Assembly (NCBI GenBank): GCA_018433085.1
Contig: JAHDRW010000006.1
Location: 108,439 to 172,438, forward strand
Source of the DNA: Deltaproteobacteria bacterium
Lineage (GTDB): Bacteria; Desulfobacterota; Desulfomonilia; UBA1062
Direction: 5' to 3'
DNA: 64,000 bases
Shown: positions 53,052 to 62,670 of the stretch, in pieces
How the letters are laid out: each line of letters opens with the position of its first letter
Position numbering within the stretch: position 1 is the stretch's first letter
The notes under the pieces: model-generated
Database searches by the model: none
Told to the model about the DNA's origin: nothing
What the model saw: the letters and a program-made list of their open reading frames with translations, nothing else
Program-made: the position numbers and the translations under genes

Positions 53052-54479
53052 ATGAAAAGGCTGTTCCTGGCGGCCGCGTTCGTGATCGCGACCGCAGGCT
53101 CCGGTGTTCTCATCCTGAGTCCGGATATGGCCGGCAGGCCGCTGACCCAGCTCCCCCTGTCCGGAACCTCCCCGGCCCGGGAAAGCTGGACCCTGGCCTT
53201 TTACCTGGCCGGGGACAACTCCCTGGAGAGAGACCAGATCAAGAACCTCCGGGAGATCTGCGCCGGGTCGCAGGCCGTGGCCGGCGCCCCGATCGTGGTG
53301 TTCGTGGACCGCGACGACGATGTCTCCCGCGACAGCATCCTGAGCGCATGGAAGGGGACCAGGCTCTTTGTGGTCACGGATGAGGACTACCTGAAGGTCA
53401 TCAGAAAGCCGGTCTTCGTGGATATCCCCCGGTTCGTGGACGCTGACCGCTTCGAACGGGCGATACTGGCGCGCCTGGAAAATCAGCGTGACCGGGACTT
53501 TCTGTCCGGGTGCTATACCAGGCAGGGAAACCGTTATCTGCTCAAAGAGTGCGATCCCGCTACCAGGGAGCGGATCAGGGTCCTGCTCGACCGGCGGGCG
53601 GAATACCTCCTGCCGCTCAAAGGCGGCGGGCACGTCAACCTCGATGCCACCGGCGCCGGAACGCTTTCGCGCTTCGTGCACTTCGTCAAGGACAATTTCC
53701 CCTCGGACCGCATTCTCCTGTGCATCACGGGCCACGGGAATGGATGGTTCCCGGGGGAGACCGCCCAGCCCCCTGCGAATCGTTCGGCTGAGTATGCAAA
53801 GAACTTCGAGATCGCCTCGCTGCGGCAGGCCCTCGCCGGAAACCCCGTGGATGTGCTCGTGCTGGACATGTGCTCCATGGCCGATATCGAAACCGCGTGG
53901 GAGCTCCGGGAGTGCGCCCGGTACCTGGTGGGCAACCAGACCGCAATCCCCACCATGGGCCTGAATTATACGATGTTTCTCGAGAGGCTCGGGCAGAGGG
54001 CGGCGTGGACGCCTGAGGACATGGCCCATGATGCCGCCGATGCCTACCGGGACACCTACGGGGATTCCCGCCAGTTCGACATCTCGGCTGCGGCCTTTGA
54101 TCTGGGAGAGAGTTTCCGGGTCTTTGTGCGCTCGTTCCAGCGGGCCGCGGGCGATCCACAGATGCTGACCGCCATCAGAAAAGCGGCCCGGGAGGCGCGC
54201 CCCATTCCCGGCAGACACCGGAATCGATATCCCATGGCCGATCTGCTGCCGCTCGTTTCGGCCCTGGGCGATCCGGAGCTTGACTCGCTCCTGTCGGAAA
54301 AACGGTTCGTGGTGAACCACACGGCCGTCAATTCAAGCCTCTCAGGGATCTCCCTGTACCTGCCCTCTTCCACCGAGTGCCTTCAGAGACAGCAGAAGGG
54401 GTATGCAGAGACATCCTTTGCACGGGATTTTCCGCACGGGTGGGCGTCCATTCTGCCCGCGCTGCCTGCGGATCGTTGA
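53052..54479 (+). CDS. Clostripain-like (C11) cysteine peptidase, exported
   Basis: 475 residues. Signal peptide from KRLFLAAAFVIATAG. LAFYLAGDNSLE is the family opening; TGHGNGW carries His228, and VLDMCSMADIE carries the nucleophile Cys274. C11 peptidases cleave after Arg and act outside or in the periplasm. I chose the ATG that begins the signal peptide; an ATG 27 codons upstream lies in the same frame but would bury the signal. Confidence 0.82.
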   Translation: MKRLFLAAAFVIATAGSGVLILSPDMAGRPLTQLPLSGTSPARESWTLAFYLAGDNSLERDQIKNLREICAGSQAVAGAPIVVFVDRDDDVSRDSILSAWKGTRLFVVTDEDYLKVIRKPVFVDIPRFVDADRFERAILARLENQRDRDFLSGCYTRQGNRYLLKECDPATRERIRVLLDRRAEYLLPLKGGGHVNLDATGAGTLSRFVHFVKDNFPSDRILLCITGHGNGWFPGETAQPPANRSAEYAKNFEIASLRQALAGNPVDVLVLDMCSMADIETAWELRECARYLVGNQTAIPTMGLNYTMFLERLGQRAAWTPEDMAHDAADAYRDTYGDSRQFDISAAAFDLGESFRVFVRSFQRAAGDPQMLTAIRKAAREARPIPGRHRNRYPMADLLPLVSALGDPELDSLLSEKRFVVNHTAVNSSLSGISLYLPSSTECLQRQQKGYAETSFARDFPHGWASILPALPADR

Positions 54480-54482
54480 GGG

Positions 54483-54521
54483 TTCAGGCCTGCCTGTCCG
54501 GCGGGGTGGACAGGCACTGAA
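54483..54521. terminator. Hairpin between convergent genes
   Basis: GCCTGTCC (54492-54499) pairs with GGACAGGC (54508-54515), extended by TTCAG (54483-54487)/CTGAA (54517-54521) across a bulge. It lies 4 bp after the peptidase stop and 85 bp from the lipoprotein stop. No T-run. Confidence 0.55.
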
Positions 54522-54605
54522 CATTCTGCATTGTCCATTCCCCGCGGGGTTCCGGGATACCCGGCGTATCGGGGTTTCTTTGGGCCGCCCTTCTTCGTGA
54601 GCCCT

Positions 54606-55589
54606 TTAAAATATCCAGTCGAGCTCGTCCACATCGTTGGGATATGCAAAAAACCCCAGAAACCCGAGGCAATCGCTGCTGGTTTTCGTGATATACGCCT
54701 GCTCGTCTTCGCCATCCGGCGAGTCCACTGCCGCGTCGGCAACGCCGGTGGCAGGGACGGTCCCGTTGTTGAGGTCCCGGAGACTGATGGTGAGATAGTA
54801 CTCGTCCTCCGAAACCGAGTCCTCGTGGCTGCGGGCGCTGAAGGCCATCATCGAGTCATCGTCTGTCACGCTTCCTCCCCCCATGACCTCCCAGTTGGTA
54901 CCGGCATCCGAGCACTCGGTGATTCTGAACCACTTCTGCGCGACATCGCCTTCCCACATATGCTGCGACCTCGCATCTCTCACGCTCGCCTGCCAGAACC
55001 CCCGGTAGTCCCCTTCCCTGACGGTGTAGAAGACGCCCGCCTCGGTGTCGCCGATCTCATACTGCTCCACGATCGTCTCGTTCTCCCCGTCTACGGCAAA
55101 GGCCATCCGGATTGTCAGGGTGCCCGATTCCAGAGTGACCATCCTGTCAACCGCCACCGACAACCCGCCGAAGATGTACTGGTCGAGGTACGGGATCACG
55201 GCGGTCTGAACACCGGCGTCCACGGTCATGGTAATGCCGTCCAGGGTATGCTCGCCGTCCTGGTCCCAGTAGTCGCTGAACCGGTTGACCAGCTCGATAT
55301 GGTCATCCAGGATTGTACTGTGGGTATAGACGCACTCGTCCGCCCCCTCTTCCGGGTCGAACATCCTGCCCAGCACGCCCCCGGCACTGTCCGGGTCCCA
55401 GTCGGCCCACTGGTCCAGGGTACTGGATCCGAGGTAGGGCGTACATAATTGTACGTCTTCGGTAAAGGCATGCAGCGCCGAGCCATCGGCAGCGGAATCG
55501 TCTTCGCTCCCGGATTCGACCCCGCATGCGCTTAAGCATACCACCGTAAAAACAGCCAGTATCACGCCCCGCAACAGATTCACGTTCAT
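54606..55589 (-). CDS. Large lipoprotein of unknown function
   Basis: 327 residues. The N-terminus ends in a lipobox (LSAC, Cys22), followed by an acidic linker (SGSEDDSAADG). The mature part is strand-rich and acidic, with no recognised family; repeated Asp-rich turns (DWDPDSAGG, YWDQDGEH) might bind calcium. AAGAGGAG lies 7 nt before the ATG; the frame is open 14 codons further. Confidence 0.75.
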   Translation of the reverse strand: MNVNLLRGVILAVFTVVCLSACGVESGSEDDSAADGSALHAFTEDVQLCTPYLGSSTLDQWADWDPDSAGGVLGRMFDPEEGADECVYTHSTILDDHIELVNRFSDYWDQDGEHTLDGITMTVDAGVQTAVIPYLDQYIFGGLSVAVDRMVTLESGTLTIRMAFAVDGENETIVEQYEIGDTEAGVFYTVREGDYRGFWQASVRDARSQHMWEGDVAQKWFRITECSDAGTNWEVMGGGSVTDDDSMMAFSARSHEDSVSEDEYYLTISLRDLNNGTVPATGVADAAVDSPDGEDEQAYITKTSSDCLGFLGFFAYPNDVDELDWIF

Positions 55590-56099
55590 ATACACTCCTC
55601 TTATGACCTGTTCGATTATCCCTGTCCACATTCCTTAAAAAAGAACCGTCTCCCGGGTTACAAGCACGAACCATGCCCGCTGCCGCGATCCGGTTCATTC
55701 CCGGAAACAAGGGGCTCGCCCGACCTCAGGCGCGATAAAGGTGCCCTGGGCAGAAATCTGGGTATGGTGCTGCTCAGGGGAAAAAGCATCTTCAAAAAAG
55801 AATGGTCGAAATCACGCCACGTGCCTGCCTCTGGGCAACTTCCCCCGAAGGAAGGCTCAAGGGGTATCATCCGGGCGTATCCGACCGCCTATATGACATC
55901 ATCTTTCTCCCCCTTTTCTCAATCAATTGTTTTTTTGTATTTTCCCGATTTTGGTTGAAACAATGCCTTTGATATTATAAATTAAATAATCAAAAACTGC
56001 TCACAATTGCGTATATCGTGCAGATGCCGGTCAGAGGCGCCTCAACACCGAGGTTATTCATGGTGTAAAAGAATAAAAAGCTACCGAGGAGGAATATCA
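55590..56099. other. AT-rich divergent region between two lipoprotein genes
   Basis: About 510 bp. An AT-rich block (about 55890-56010) contains TTGAAA (55955-55960) and TATAAA (55976-55981), 15 bp apart, a possible promoter for the gene at 56100. No other gene seen. Confidence 0.45.
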
Positions 56100-57752
56100 A
56101 TGAAAAAGCTCAATGGATTTCTTTTTGCGCTCGTTCTGTGCGCCCTGCTGGCACTCACGGGCTGCTCGGACAGCAGCAGCTCGCACAACCCATCCACGGT
56201 TGCGGGCATCGCGTCTTCCGGGGCCGCCATCTCCGGCACGGTCACACTCAAGGACGCGACCGGCGAGGAGCTGGGGCCTGAAGACATCGGGGCGGACGGG
56301 AGCTTCACCTTCATTGTCGACGGCCTGACCCCGCCCTTCGTGATCAAGGCCGAGGCCGGTGACGAGAGATGGTTTTCCTATGCCGCGGGCCCCGGCACGG
56401 CCAATGTCAACCCCCTGACCATGCTGGCCCTGGCAATGGCTATGGAGTCGGGTAATCCGGAGGACGCGTACGCCGACCCGTCCGAGGTCACCGATGATGC
56501 GATCGCCTCCGCCCTCGGTGACGTGCAGGCACTTTTCGCAAACCTCTTTACCGGCTTCGGCGTGGACGAGGACTTCGACCCCTTCTCCGGCGACTGCACG
56601 GTCAACCACGACGGGATCGACGCGCTCTTCGACGCCCTGGATTTCACCGTTGCCGAAGGCAACCTCACGATCACCGAGAAAAAAGGCGATCTCCCTTTCA
56701 TTGACGATACCCCGATCGGCGATATCGACCCGAACCAGCCTCTCGACGATATCACACCCCCTCTGCTGTGGGGGACCTACAACTACTGCTACCTGTCCTT
56801 CTACACACCGAGCGACGGCAACGGATCCGATGCGGGCGCGGGCTACCTTACCTTCGTGGCGGACGGCACCTACACCGCGGTCGAGGAGACATCTTCGAGC
56901 GGAGCGGCCAGCGAGGGAACCGGGGAATATACCTATGTATCCCAGGGGGTATTCGAGTTTAACCTTATCAACAAGAAGGTATTCCTGACCCCTGACCGCG
57001 AGATCGCCGTCGTATCCGACTTAAACAGTTCGGACGGGGCGGAGATCAACATTCTATGCAAGCGAGACACATCCCTCACCGCCGCCGACATCTCCGGCAC
57101 CTACCTGGTCATGGAGCTCGGCAGGGAGACAGTCGACGGCACCGCAATCGCCGAATCCGGGATAGTGGACGTAATCACCTTTAACGGAAGCGGGGGCTAC
57201 ACAGGCGAAGAAGGACCCGGCACCTACACGGTCGACGCAAGCACGGGCCGGATCGCCGTGGATGGGGGCACCCTGCAGGGCATGGTGGCCAAGGGCGGCG
57301 ACGTGATCGTGGTGCCCGAGATCGGTTCCGGCGGCACCGAGGTTGGCATTTCCGTCCTGGTAAAGACCTCGTCAGACCCTGATTGGGACGAATCGAGCCT
57401 GAACGGCGAGTACTGGATGTCCGAGCTGTACTCCGATCTGGAGGTCACCACGGCTAGCGGGGATGACGCAGTCTACACCGTGATCGCCTCGCTTACCATG
57501 GCGAACGGGCTCATCGACGGTGGTTTCAACGAATCCACCCCGGATGGGTACACTTTTACTCCAGACATCCCATACGTGACGTATGACTCCCATCCGGAGG
57601 CCTCGATAAACTTCGACAACTTCCTGGTGGATGGGGAGCTCCTCGGGATAGTCTCCCCGGACGGCGAGTTCTTCGTCATGACGAGTGACGCCGAAACGCC
57701 TGAAGAGGCGGGCATCAGCCTGGGCGTCAAAGGCGTTCACCCCCCTGACTGA
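56100..57752 (+). CDS. Large acidic lipoprotein, unknown function
   Basis: 550 residues. Lipobox LTGC (Cys22), then a Ser/Asn linker and a beta-sandwich-like domain (about 38-85, ISGTVTLKDATGEEL...GSFTF), a helical acidic region (120-200), and three or four repeats of a strand-rich domain (pattern YTAVEETSSSG..., GTYTV). Acidic throughout, with many Asp/Gly turns. Surface or periplasmic-side lipid-anchored. GAGGAGGAATATCA precedes the ATG. A strong terminator follows. Confidence 0.8.
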   Translation: MKKLNGFLFALVLCALLALTGCSDSSSSHNPSTVAGIASSGAAISGTVTLKDATGEELGPEDIGADGSFTFIVDGLTPPFVIKAEAGDERWFSYAAGPGTANVNPLTMLALAMAMESGNPEDAYADPSEVTDDAIASALGDVQALFANLFTGFGVDEDFDPFSGDCTVNHDGIDALFDALDFTVAEGNLTITEKKGDLPFIDDTPIGDIDPNQPLDDITPPLLWGTYNYCYLSFYTPSDGNGSDAGAGYLTFVADGTYTAVEETSSSGAASEGTGEYTYVSQGVFEFNLINKKVFLTPDREIAVVSDLNSSDGAEINILCKRDTSLTAADISGTYLVMELGRETVDGTAIAESGIVDVITFNGSGGYTGEEGPGTYTVDASTGRIAVDGGTLQGMVAKGGDVIVVPEIGSGGTEVGISVLVKTSSDPDWDESSLNGEYWMSELYSDLEVTTASGDDAVYTVIASLTMANGLIDGGFNESTPDGYTFTPDIPYVTYDSHPEASINFDNFLVDGELLGIVSPDGEFFVMTSDAETPEEAGISLGVKGVHPPD

Positions 57753-57797
57753 GGCTCAGGTTCGCCGCACGTAAGGGCGGTAGCGCACCGGAACACG

Positions 57798-57840
57798 AAA
57801 CCCGGAAGGGCCTTAAGAAAGGCCCTTCCGGGTTTTTTTT
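57798..57840 (+). terminator. Strong Rho-independent terminator
   Basis: CCCGGAAGGGCC (57801-57812) and GGCCCTTCCGGG (57821-57832) pair perfectly, flanked by AAA/TTT, followed by a run of eight T residues. Ends the lipoprotein transcript. Confidence 0.95.
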
Positions 57841-57904
57841 GTCCGGCTGCAGGAAACATCCCCTGAGGAGGACCGCTTTTCAGGACCTTGAGGGGGCCGG
57901 AGGA

Positions 57905-59380
57905 TCACTGCTTGGGCACGAAGAACTCCATCTGCGGGAAGTCGTTGAGATCCTTGGAGATGCCCGCCCGCAGGAACGAATTGACCCAGTTCACGATGTC
58001 GTTTTTCTGGATCGTGGCCTGGAGCCTCCTCATCCGGGACTGCCGCTCCTCCTGGCCCATGGTGAAGGCCTGGTAGATGGCGTCGGCCACACCTTCGAGG
58101 TCATAGGGATTGACGAGCAGGGCATGGGGATAGAACTGGGCCGCGGCCCCGGCGAACTCGCTCAGGATCAGGACCCCGTTCCCCTCCGTGCTGCTGGCGC
58201 AGTATTCCTTGGCCACCAGGTTCATGCCGTCTTTCAAGGGTGTGATGAGCGCGATCTCGCAGGTCCGGTAGTAGGCCACCAGCTCTTTCCGGGGCAGGGA
58301 CCGGAAGATGTAGTGCACCGGGGTCCAGCCCACCTCGGTGTATCTGCCGTTGATCTCGCCCACCAGCCGCTCGATCTCGTGCCTGAGCTTCTCGTATTCC
58401 TCCACGCCCTGCCTGCTGGGCACCACCACCTGGAGCAGGGTGACCTTCCTCCTCATCTCGGGATAACGCGCGAGTGCATTCTCGAACGCAAGCAACCGCT
58501 GGGGGATGCCCTTGGTATAGTCCAGACGGTCGACGCCCAGGATGATCTGTCTCCGGGGCAGATTCGCATGGATGATCCACGCCTGGTCCGCCACCTCCTG
58601 GGTCTTGGCAAAGTCGGCAAACTCCCGGTAGTCGATGCTGATGGGGAACGAGCCCGCAAGCACCTGGCGGTCGTCCACTGTGATGGTGTTCACCTGCCCC
58701 CTGCCCGACACCCTGTAGCCCAGGAGCGCCCGTACGCAGCCGATGAAGTTCCTGCGGTCGCGCGCGGTCTGGAAGCCGATGAGGTCGTACTTGAGCAGGG
58801 CCTCCAGGATCTGGAACCTCCAGGGGAGCTTCAGGAAGATATCGAGCGGCGGGAAGGGGATGTGGAGGAAAAACCCTATCTGCCGGTCAAGGCCCAGCCG
58901 TCTGAGCTCGCGCGCCACCAGGATGAGCTGGTAGTCGTGCACCCAGAGGTAGTCGCCCTTCTGGGTGTGATTCTTGACGTGCTCGGCGAATTTTTTGTTT
59001 ACCAGCTGATAGGTCTCCCAGTAGCACGGGTCGAAGTTGCAGTGGCTGAAGAGATCATGGAACAGGGGCCAGAGAATCTCGTTGGAAAAGCCGTAGTAAT
59101 ACTTCTCGATCTCTTCCCTGCGCAGGTGCACGTACCTCAGGGAATACCCGGTACGGCTCGTTCCCGTAGTGAGGAGGCTGTTCAGGCGCCTCTCGCTGGG
59201 GCAGTCTTCCCGGGGGATGCCGAGCCAGCCCAGCCACAACCCTCCCCGGTGTTTCAGGACCGGCCCCATGGCCGTGACGAGCCCCCCTGATCCGGGGCTG
59301 ATCTGCCACTGGCTCGAGCCTGCCCGTCTGATCACGATGGGCAGGCGATTGGACACGACCACTAACCGTCCCGGATCCAT
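57905..59380 (-). CDS. otsA: Trehalose-6-phosphate synthase (GT20)
   Basis: Makes trehalose-6-phosphate from UDP- or ADP-glucose and glucose-6-phosphate. 491 residues. Begins LVVVSNRLPIVI, has WVHDYQLILV and HIPFPP, LGVDRLDYTKGIPQ and PLKDGMNLVAKEY, all OtsA signatures. Glucosylglycerol-phosphate synthase is a close relative and is not excluded. The start overlaps the otsB stop by 19 bp. Last gene of the operon. Confidence 0.94.
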   Translation of the reverse strand: MDPGRLVVVSNRLPIVIRRAGSSQWQISPGSGGLVTAMGPVLKHRGGLWLGWLGIPREDCPSERRLNSLLTTGTSRTGYSLRYVHLRREEIEKYYYGFSNEILWPLFHDLFSHCNFDPCYWETYQLVNKKFAEHVKNHTQKGDYLWVHDYQLILVARELRRLGLDRQIGFFLHIPFPPLDIFLKLPWRFQILEALLKYDLIGFQTARDRRNFIGCVRALLGYRVSGRGQVNTITVDDRQVLAGSFPISIDYREFADFAKTQEVADQAWIIHANLPRRQIILGVDRLDYTKGIPQRLLAFENALARYPEMRRKVTLLQVVVPSRQGVEEYEKLRHEIERLVGEINGRYTEVGWTPVHYIFRSLPRKELVAYYRTCEIALITPLKDGMNLVAKEYCASSTEGNGVLILSEFAGAAAQFYPHALLVNPYDLEGVADAIYQAFTMGQEERQSRMRRLQATIQKNDIVNWVNSFLRAGISKDLNDFPQMEFFVPKQ

Positions 59381-60198
59381 GATACGCTCTCCTCACGGGC
59401 GGGGACGTTTAGGTCCGCCCATGCCTCCAGAAAATCCCGGACAGCCGGTATGCCGGGCAGGAATCCCCGGGCCGCGGTGGGCCGGCCCGCATCCCCCACC
59501 CTGATGCCGTAGCCGCTGGTGCGGATCCTGAGAAAGGCATCTTCATCCGTGTCGTCGTCTCCGATATAGACGCACGCACTCCCCGGGGGCATCCCCCGGC
59601 GGAGCTCTTCCAAGGCGTCACCCTTGTTCCATCCCGTGGCGCGCACCTCCACACCGCCGTTGAATCTGCGGACTTCCAGGCCGTGCCGTTCTGATATCGC
59701 TCTCCAGACGCGGACCGCCCGGTCCTCGAGACGTGCGGCCTCTTCCGGGTCGAGGCCCCGGGTATGCAGTGCCACGCTGGCGGGTTTCAGCTCGATGAGA
59801 TCCCCCAATCCGTTATCTTCTGCCACACTCTGGGCGCAAGCCAGCCCCTGCCTCTGCGCATGATCGGCTGTCTTGATCACGATGTCTCCACTGGAGAGAC
59901 GTTTCTCCATCCCGTGGCTGCCGATCACGATGCCGTTGAACGATCCCGTCAGGATGAGCACCTCGGCCAGCGGGCGGCCCGAGACGATCGCGAGCGCAGT
60001 ATCCGCGCGCCGCGAGATATGCTCCAGGGTGCGGGAAATGCCCGGATACGGGTACGCCTGCATGCGCTGGACGCAGAAAGGGGCCAGGGTCCCGTCGTAG
60101 TCCAGGGCCAGGAGCTTCCTTTCGTGGCGGGACAAAGCATCCCAGAAGTCCGGCAGACCGATGACCTCTGGTCCCTTCTTTTTCCTCCCTTCTCTCAT
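59362..60198 (-). CDS. otsB: Trehalose-6-phosphate phosphatase
   Basis: 278 residues, HAD superfamily. LDYDGTLAP with Asp33 (nucleophile) and Asp35, IVSGRPLAEV, and GDDDTDEDAF near the C-terminus. Removes phosphate from the OtsA product. Its ATG overlaps the upstream gene's TGA (ATGA), and its end overlaps otsA. Confidence 0.93.
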   Translation of the reverse strand: MREGRKKKGPEVIGLPDFWDALSRHERKLLALDYDGTLAPFCVQRMQAYPYPGISRTLEHISRRADTALAIVSGRPLAEVLILTGSFNGIVIGSHGMEKRLSSGDIVIKTADHAQRQGLACAQSVAEDNGLGDLIELKPASVALHTRGLDPEEAARLEDRAVRVWRAISERHGLEVRRFNGGVEVRATGWNKGDALEELRRGMPPGSACVYIGDDDTDEDAFLRIRTSGYGIRVGDAGRPTAARGFLPGIPAVRDFLEAWADLNVPAREESVSWIRDG

Positions 60199-61436
60199 AG
60201 CAGCTCGATCCTGTCCTGGGTTTCGTTGGCAACGGCAAAGATCAGGGTGAGATACTCGCGCAGATGGCGGGTGATGAGAAAGTTCTCCCTGACGAACTCC
60301 CGGGCCTTCTGGCCCATCTCTTCGAGCCTTTCTCTGCGCTTGAGGAGATACCGGATTCGCAGTGCCGCGCCTTCGGGAGTATTGACGAGGAACCCGGTAT
60401 GATGGTTGACCACCTGGAGCCTTATCCCGCCGGTATCGCCCCCGATCACCGGTTTGCCCTTCCAGAGCGCCTCGGTCACGGTCAGACCGAACCCTTCGCG
60501 GGTGGACTTCTGGAGGATGATATCCGATATCCGCTGCAGGGCATTGATGGTGAGGTTGTCGTCGGGGGGCAGGAGCAGGATGTGAACATCCGGGTCGTCA
60601 CCCGCGCTGGTCTTGACCTCGTTGAACACCTCCTCGCCCTCGGGGTCGTCGGTGGCCCCTCCCCCGGCGAGAATGAGCTGTACCGGCGTGAACTCCTTGA
60701 CCAGCCGGTAGGCTCTGACGACCCCCAGCGGGTCCTTGAAGCGGTCGAAGCGGGATATCTGGGTGATGACCGGCCGCTCAGGATCGAGGTCCCACCTGGT
60801 GTACGCCTTATCGAGCTCTTCAGGGCCCAGGTCGATATTCTTGTCGCTCAAGGGATCGATGCTCGGGGGTATGAGGTACATGGGGTGCGGCAGCCGCTGG
60901 GCGAATTCCGAGAGAGACCAGACGCTCGCGTCGTAGCCTCTGACAAAATCGCGCAGGTACTTCCACACCGGCCGGTACGGGCTGCTCACGTCGATATGGC
61001 ACCGCCAGATCCATTTCCCCTTCCTCGCGGGCAAGTTCTCGATCATGGCGGCCGGCTGGGGATCGTGGATGAACACCACATCGGCATCTTCGAGCAGTCC
61101 CCTCAGGCGGTCCGCGTTCTCCCTGTTCACCACCTCATAATGCCTGAGCAGATAATCCGGAATATCGAACCGGTTCCCCTGCAGGGTGTTGTGCATGAGC
61201 TTGGTACACTGGAAGAAATCGGAGTCACCCGTGATGGTCTCCCAGGTAGTATCGATACCCAGCTCCTTCTTCAAGGGGATGATCCGGTGGAGAATCTCGG
61301 CCACGCCCCCACCGGCCTTGGTGGAGTTGATATGGATGATGCGCTTGCCGTCGAGGAGCCTTGCCAGCTGCCTCAACTGGTCGATGACATCGGTGCCCAC
61401 GATCTGTTCATACTGCTCCAGGAGGGCGGCCATCAT
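60195..61436 (-). CDS. Trehalose glycosyltransferring synthase-like GT4 (TreT type)
   Basis: 413 residues. GT4 fold: HINSTKAGGGVAEILHRIIP opens as in archaeal and bacterial TreT, which joins NDP-glucose and glucose to trehalose directly; SRFDRFKDPLGVVRAYR and KSTREGFGLTVTEALWKGKPVIGG are the donor-site motifs. The ATG overlaps the previous stop. It duplicates the OtsAB product by another route in the same operon. Confidence 0.88.
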   Translation of the reverse strand: MMAALLEQYEQIVGTDVIDQLRQLARLLDGKRIIHINSTKAGGGVAEILHRIIPLKKELGIDTTWETITGDSDFFQCTKLMHNTLQGNRFDIPDYLLRHYEVVNRENADRLRGLLEDADVVFIHDPQPAAMIENLPARKGKWIWRCHIDVSSPYRPVWKYLRDFVRGYDASVWSLSEFAQRLPHPMYLIPPSIDPLSDKNIDLGPEELDKAYTRWDLDPERPVITQISRFDRFKDPLGVVRAYRLVKEFTPVQLILAGGGATDDPEGEEVFNEVKTSAGDDPDVHILLLPPDDNLTINALQRISDIILQKSTREGFGLTVTEALWKGKPVIGGDTGGIRLQVVNHHTGFLVNTPEGAALRIRYLLKRRERLEEMGQKAREFVRENFLITRHLREYLTLIFAVANETQDRIELL

Positions 61437-62092
61437 GCACCTCCTGCCGGCACATGCACCGTGAATACATGGGTGAGCTCGTCCCTGAGCTCCACCAGAG
61501 AGATAAAATACGGATCGATCTGGGAAATCTGTTCGGCCAGCTCGGCATAGTCTTCGCCGAAACCCGATACCCAGTGGCTGAAATCATCCCTGCCCCAGGG
61601 CGGCCGCCTCCGGGCATCGATGAAATGGTAAAAGACGCTCCCCAGCGACATGTGGGGAATATGCTCACCCAGCATCTCCGGCGTGTCCAGCCTCATCCTG
61701 GTATCGAAAACCACCGTCTGGGACCTGACGAAATAGAACCGTTGCGATGCCTTGATCCAGGGGAGAAGCTCGCTCTCGTCGATTCTCTCTTCGAGTATGT
61801 CGATGAGCTCGCCCCGGAGGTCTTCTATGTCGTGGTATTTCGAGGGATCGATCAGGGCCATCCGCTCCGCGAGAGGTTTGTCGCGAAGGCCCTGGTAGAC
61901 CCATATGGCGAAATCGTTCTGATACTCGGGGTTGTCGAACTTCGGCCTCAAGAGCCCGCCCCAGAAATGATAGTAAATGCAGCTGGGGGGGATGATCTCC
62001 AGCCTGTCCCGCAACTCGGCCAGGGTGAAGGCATACTGGCCCGTGGCTATGGCGATCAATGCGCAGTCCCGCACGGAAAACGGCTCGACCAT
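61433..62092 (-). CDS. Duplicated-domain protein heading the trehalose operon (possibly DUF5752)
   Basis: 219 residues, cytoplasmic. Two similar halves: IPPSCIYYHFWGGLLRP... IDPSKYHDIEDLRGEL (about 35-105) and IPHMSLGSVFYHFIDARRRPP... IDPYFISLVELRDEL (about 142-212). Each has a YHF and a closing (I)DP...LRxEL. Function unknown; the position suggests a role with trehalose synthesis. AAGGAG lies 6 nt before the ATG at 62090-62092; the frame is open six codons further. The stop overlaps the treT start (ATGA). The Pfam assignment is from memory. Confidence 0.75.
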   Translation of the reverse strand: MVEPFSVRDCALIAIATGQYAFTLAELRDRLEIIPPSCIYYHFWGGLLRPKFDNPEYQNDFAIWVYQGLRDKPLAERMALIDPSKYHDIEDLRGELIDILEERIDESELLPWIKASQRFYFVRSQTVVFDTRMRLDTPEMLGEHIPHMSLGSVFYHFIDARRRPPWGRDDFSHWVSGFGEDYAELAEQISQIDPYFISLVELRDELTHVFTVHVPAGGA

Positions 62093-62236
62093 GATTATCT
62101 CCTTATTCATGTGTTCTTGCTGCTTTTAAAGGGCGATTCTCCAGGCAGCCTCGTTCAGACCCATGAAAGATGAAACCCGGCACTCAGTTTACACGGTGAC
62201 AACAACGGTTCAGAGCTAATTTCATCATACAATTCA

Positions 62237-62264
62237 ATAATATAGTTCTATAACCATTTGTCAA
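62237..62264 (-). promoter_or_regulatory. Promoter of the trehalose operon, with a small dyad
   Basis: Minus strand: TTGACA (62259-62264), a 16-nt spacer and TATTAT (62237-62242), giving a leader of about 135 nt. The spacer contains TATAG-TTC-TATA (62241-62252), an inverted repeat that could be an operator. Confidence 0.6.
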
Positions 62265-62385
62265 GTATGGCCTGCTACTTTGGACCCGGCCTTAAAGGGG
62301 GGTGATTCTTGAGATTACCGGAACCGGAGCTATTTAATTATCTGTAGAGATATCCTCTTTTGAAAAGAAAAGAGGAGGGTGAACC

Positions 62386-62469
62386 GTGAAAAGGGCTCGC
62401 CTGTCGGCAGCAGGGTTTTTGTTTGATCCGTTCACCCTAAGTGGCGTCGCGATGAATCAGGAGGAATAA
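62386..62469 (+). CDS. Candidate 27-residue ORF in the leader of the ComEA-like genes
   Basis: GTG 62386 follows AGGAGGG with 7-nt spacing and reads KRARLSAAGFLFDPF..., ending TAA 62467-62469. A hairpin CCTCTTTT/AAAAGAGG (62354-62375) sits over the ribosome-binding site. It could be a leader peptide or a small protein; length alone gives little support. Confidence 0.3.
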   Translation: MKRARLSAAGFLFDPFTLSGVAMNQEE

Positions 62470-62670
62470 CGCAGAACCTTAACTTACGATCACCGCCGTA
62501 TCCCAGATGGCTACCGGCATCCGTAAAAAGGCACTGAGGTTGTTCGGAATTTGGAAGAATGCCGGTGTCAGGCCGGGTTTCTTCAGGTCGGGCAGCTATC
62601 CTGCCGGGGATGCAGGTTCTTATGAATAAAATCCCTGCAAATAACAAAACCCTCTGTGGAGGGAGGCTAT

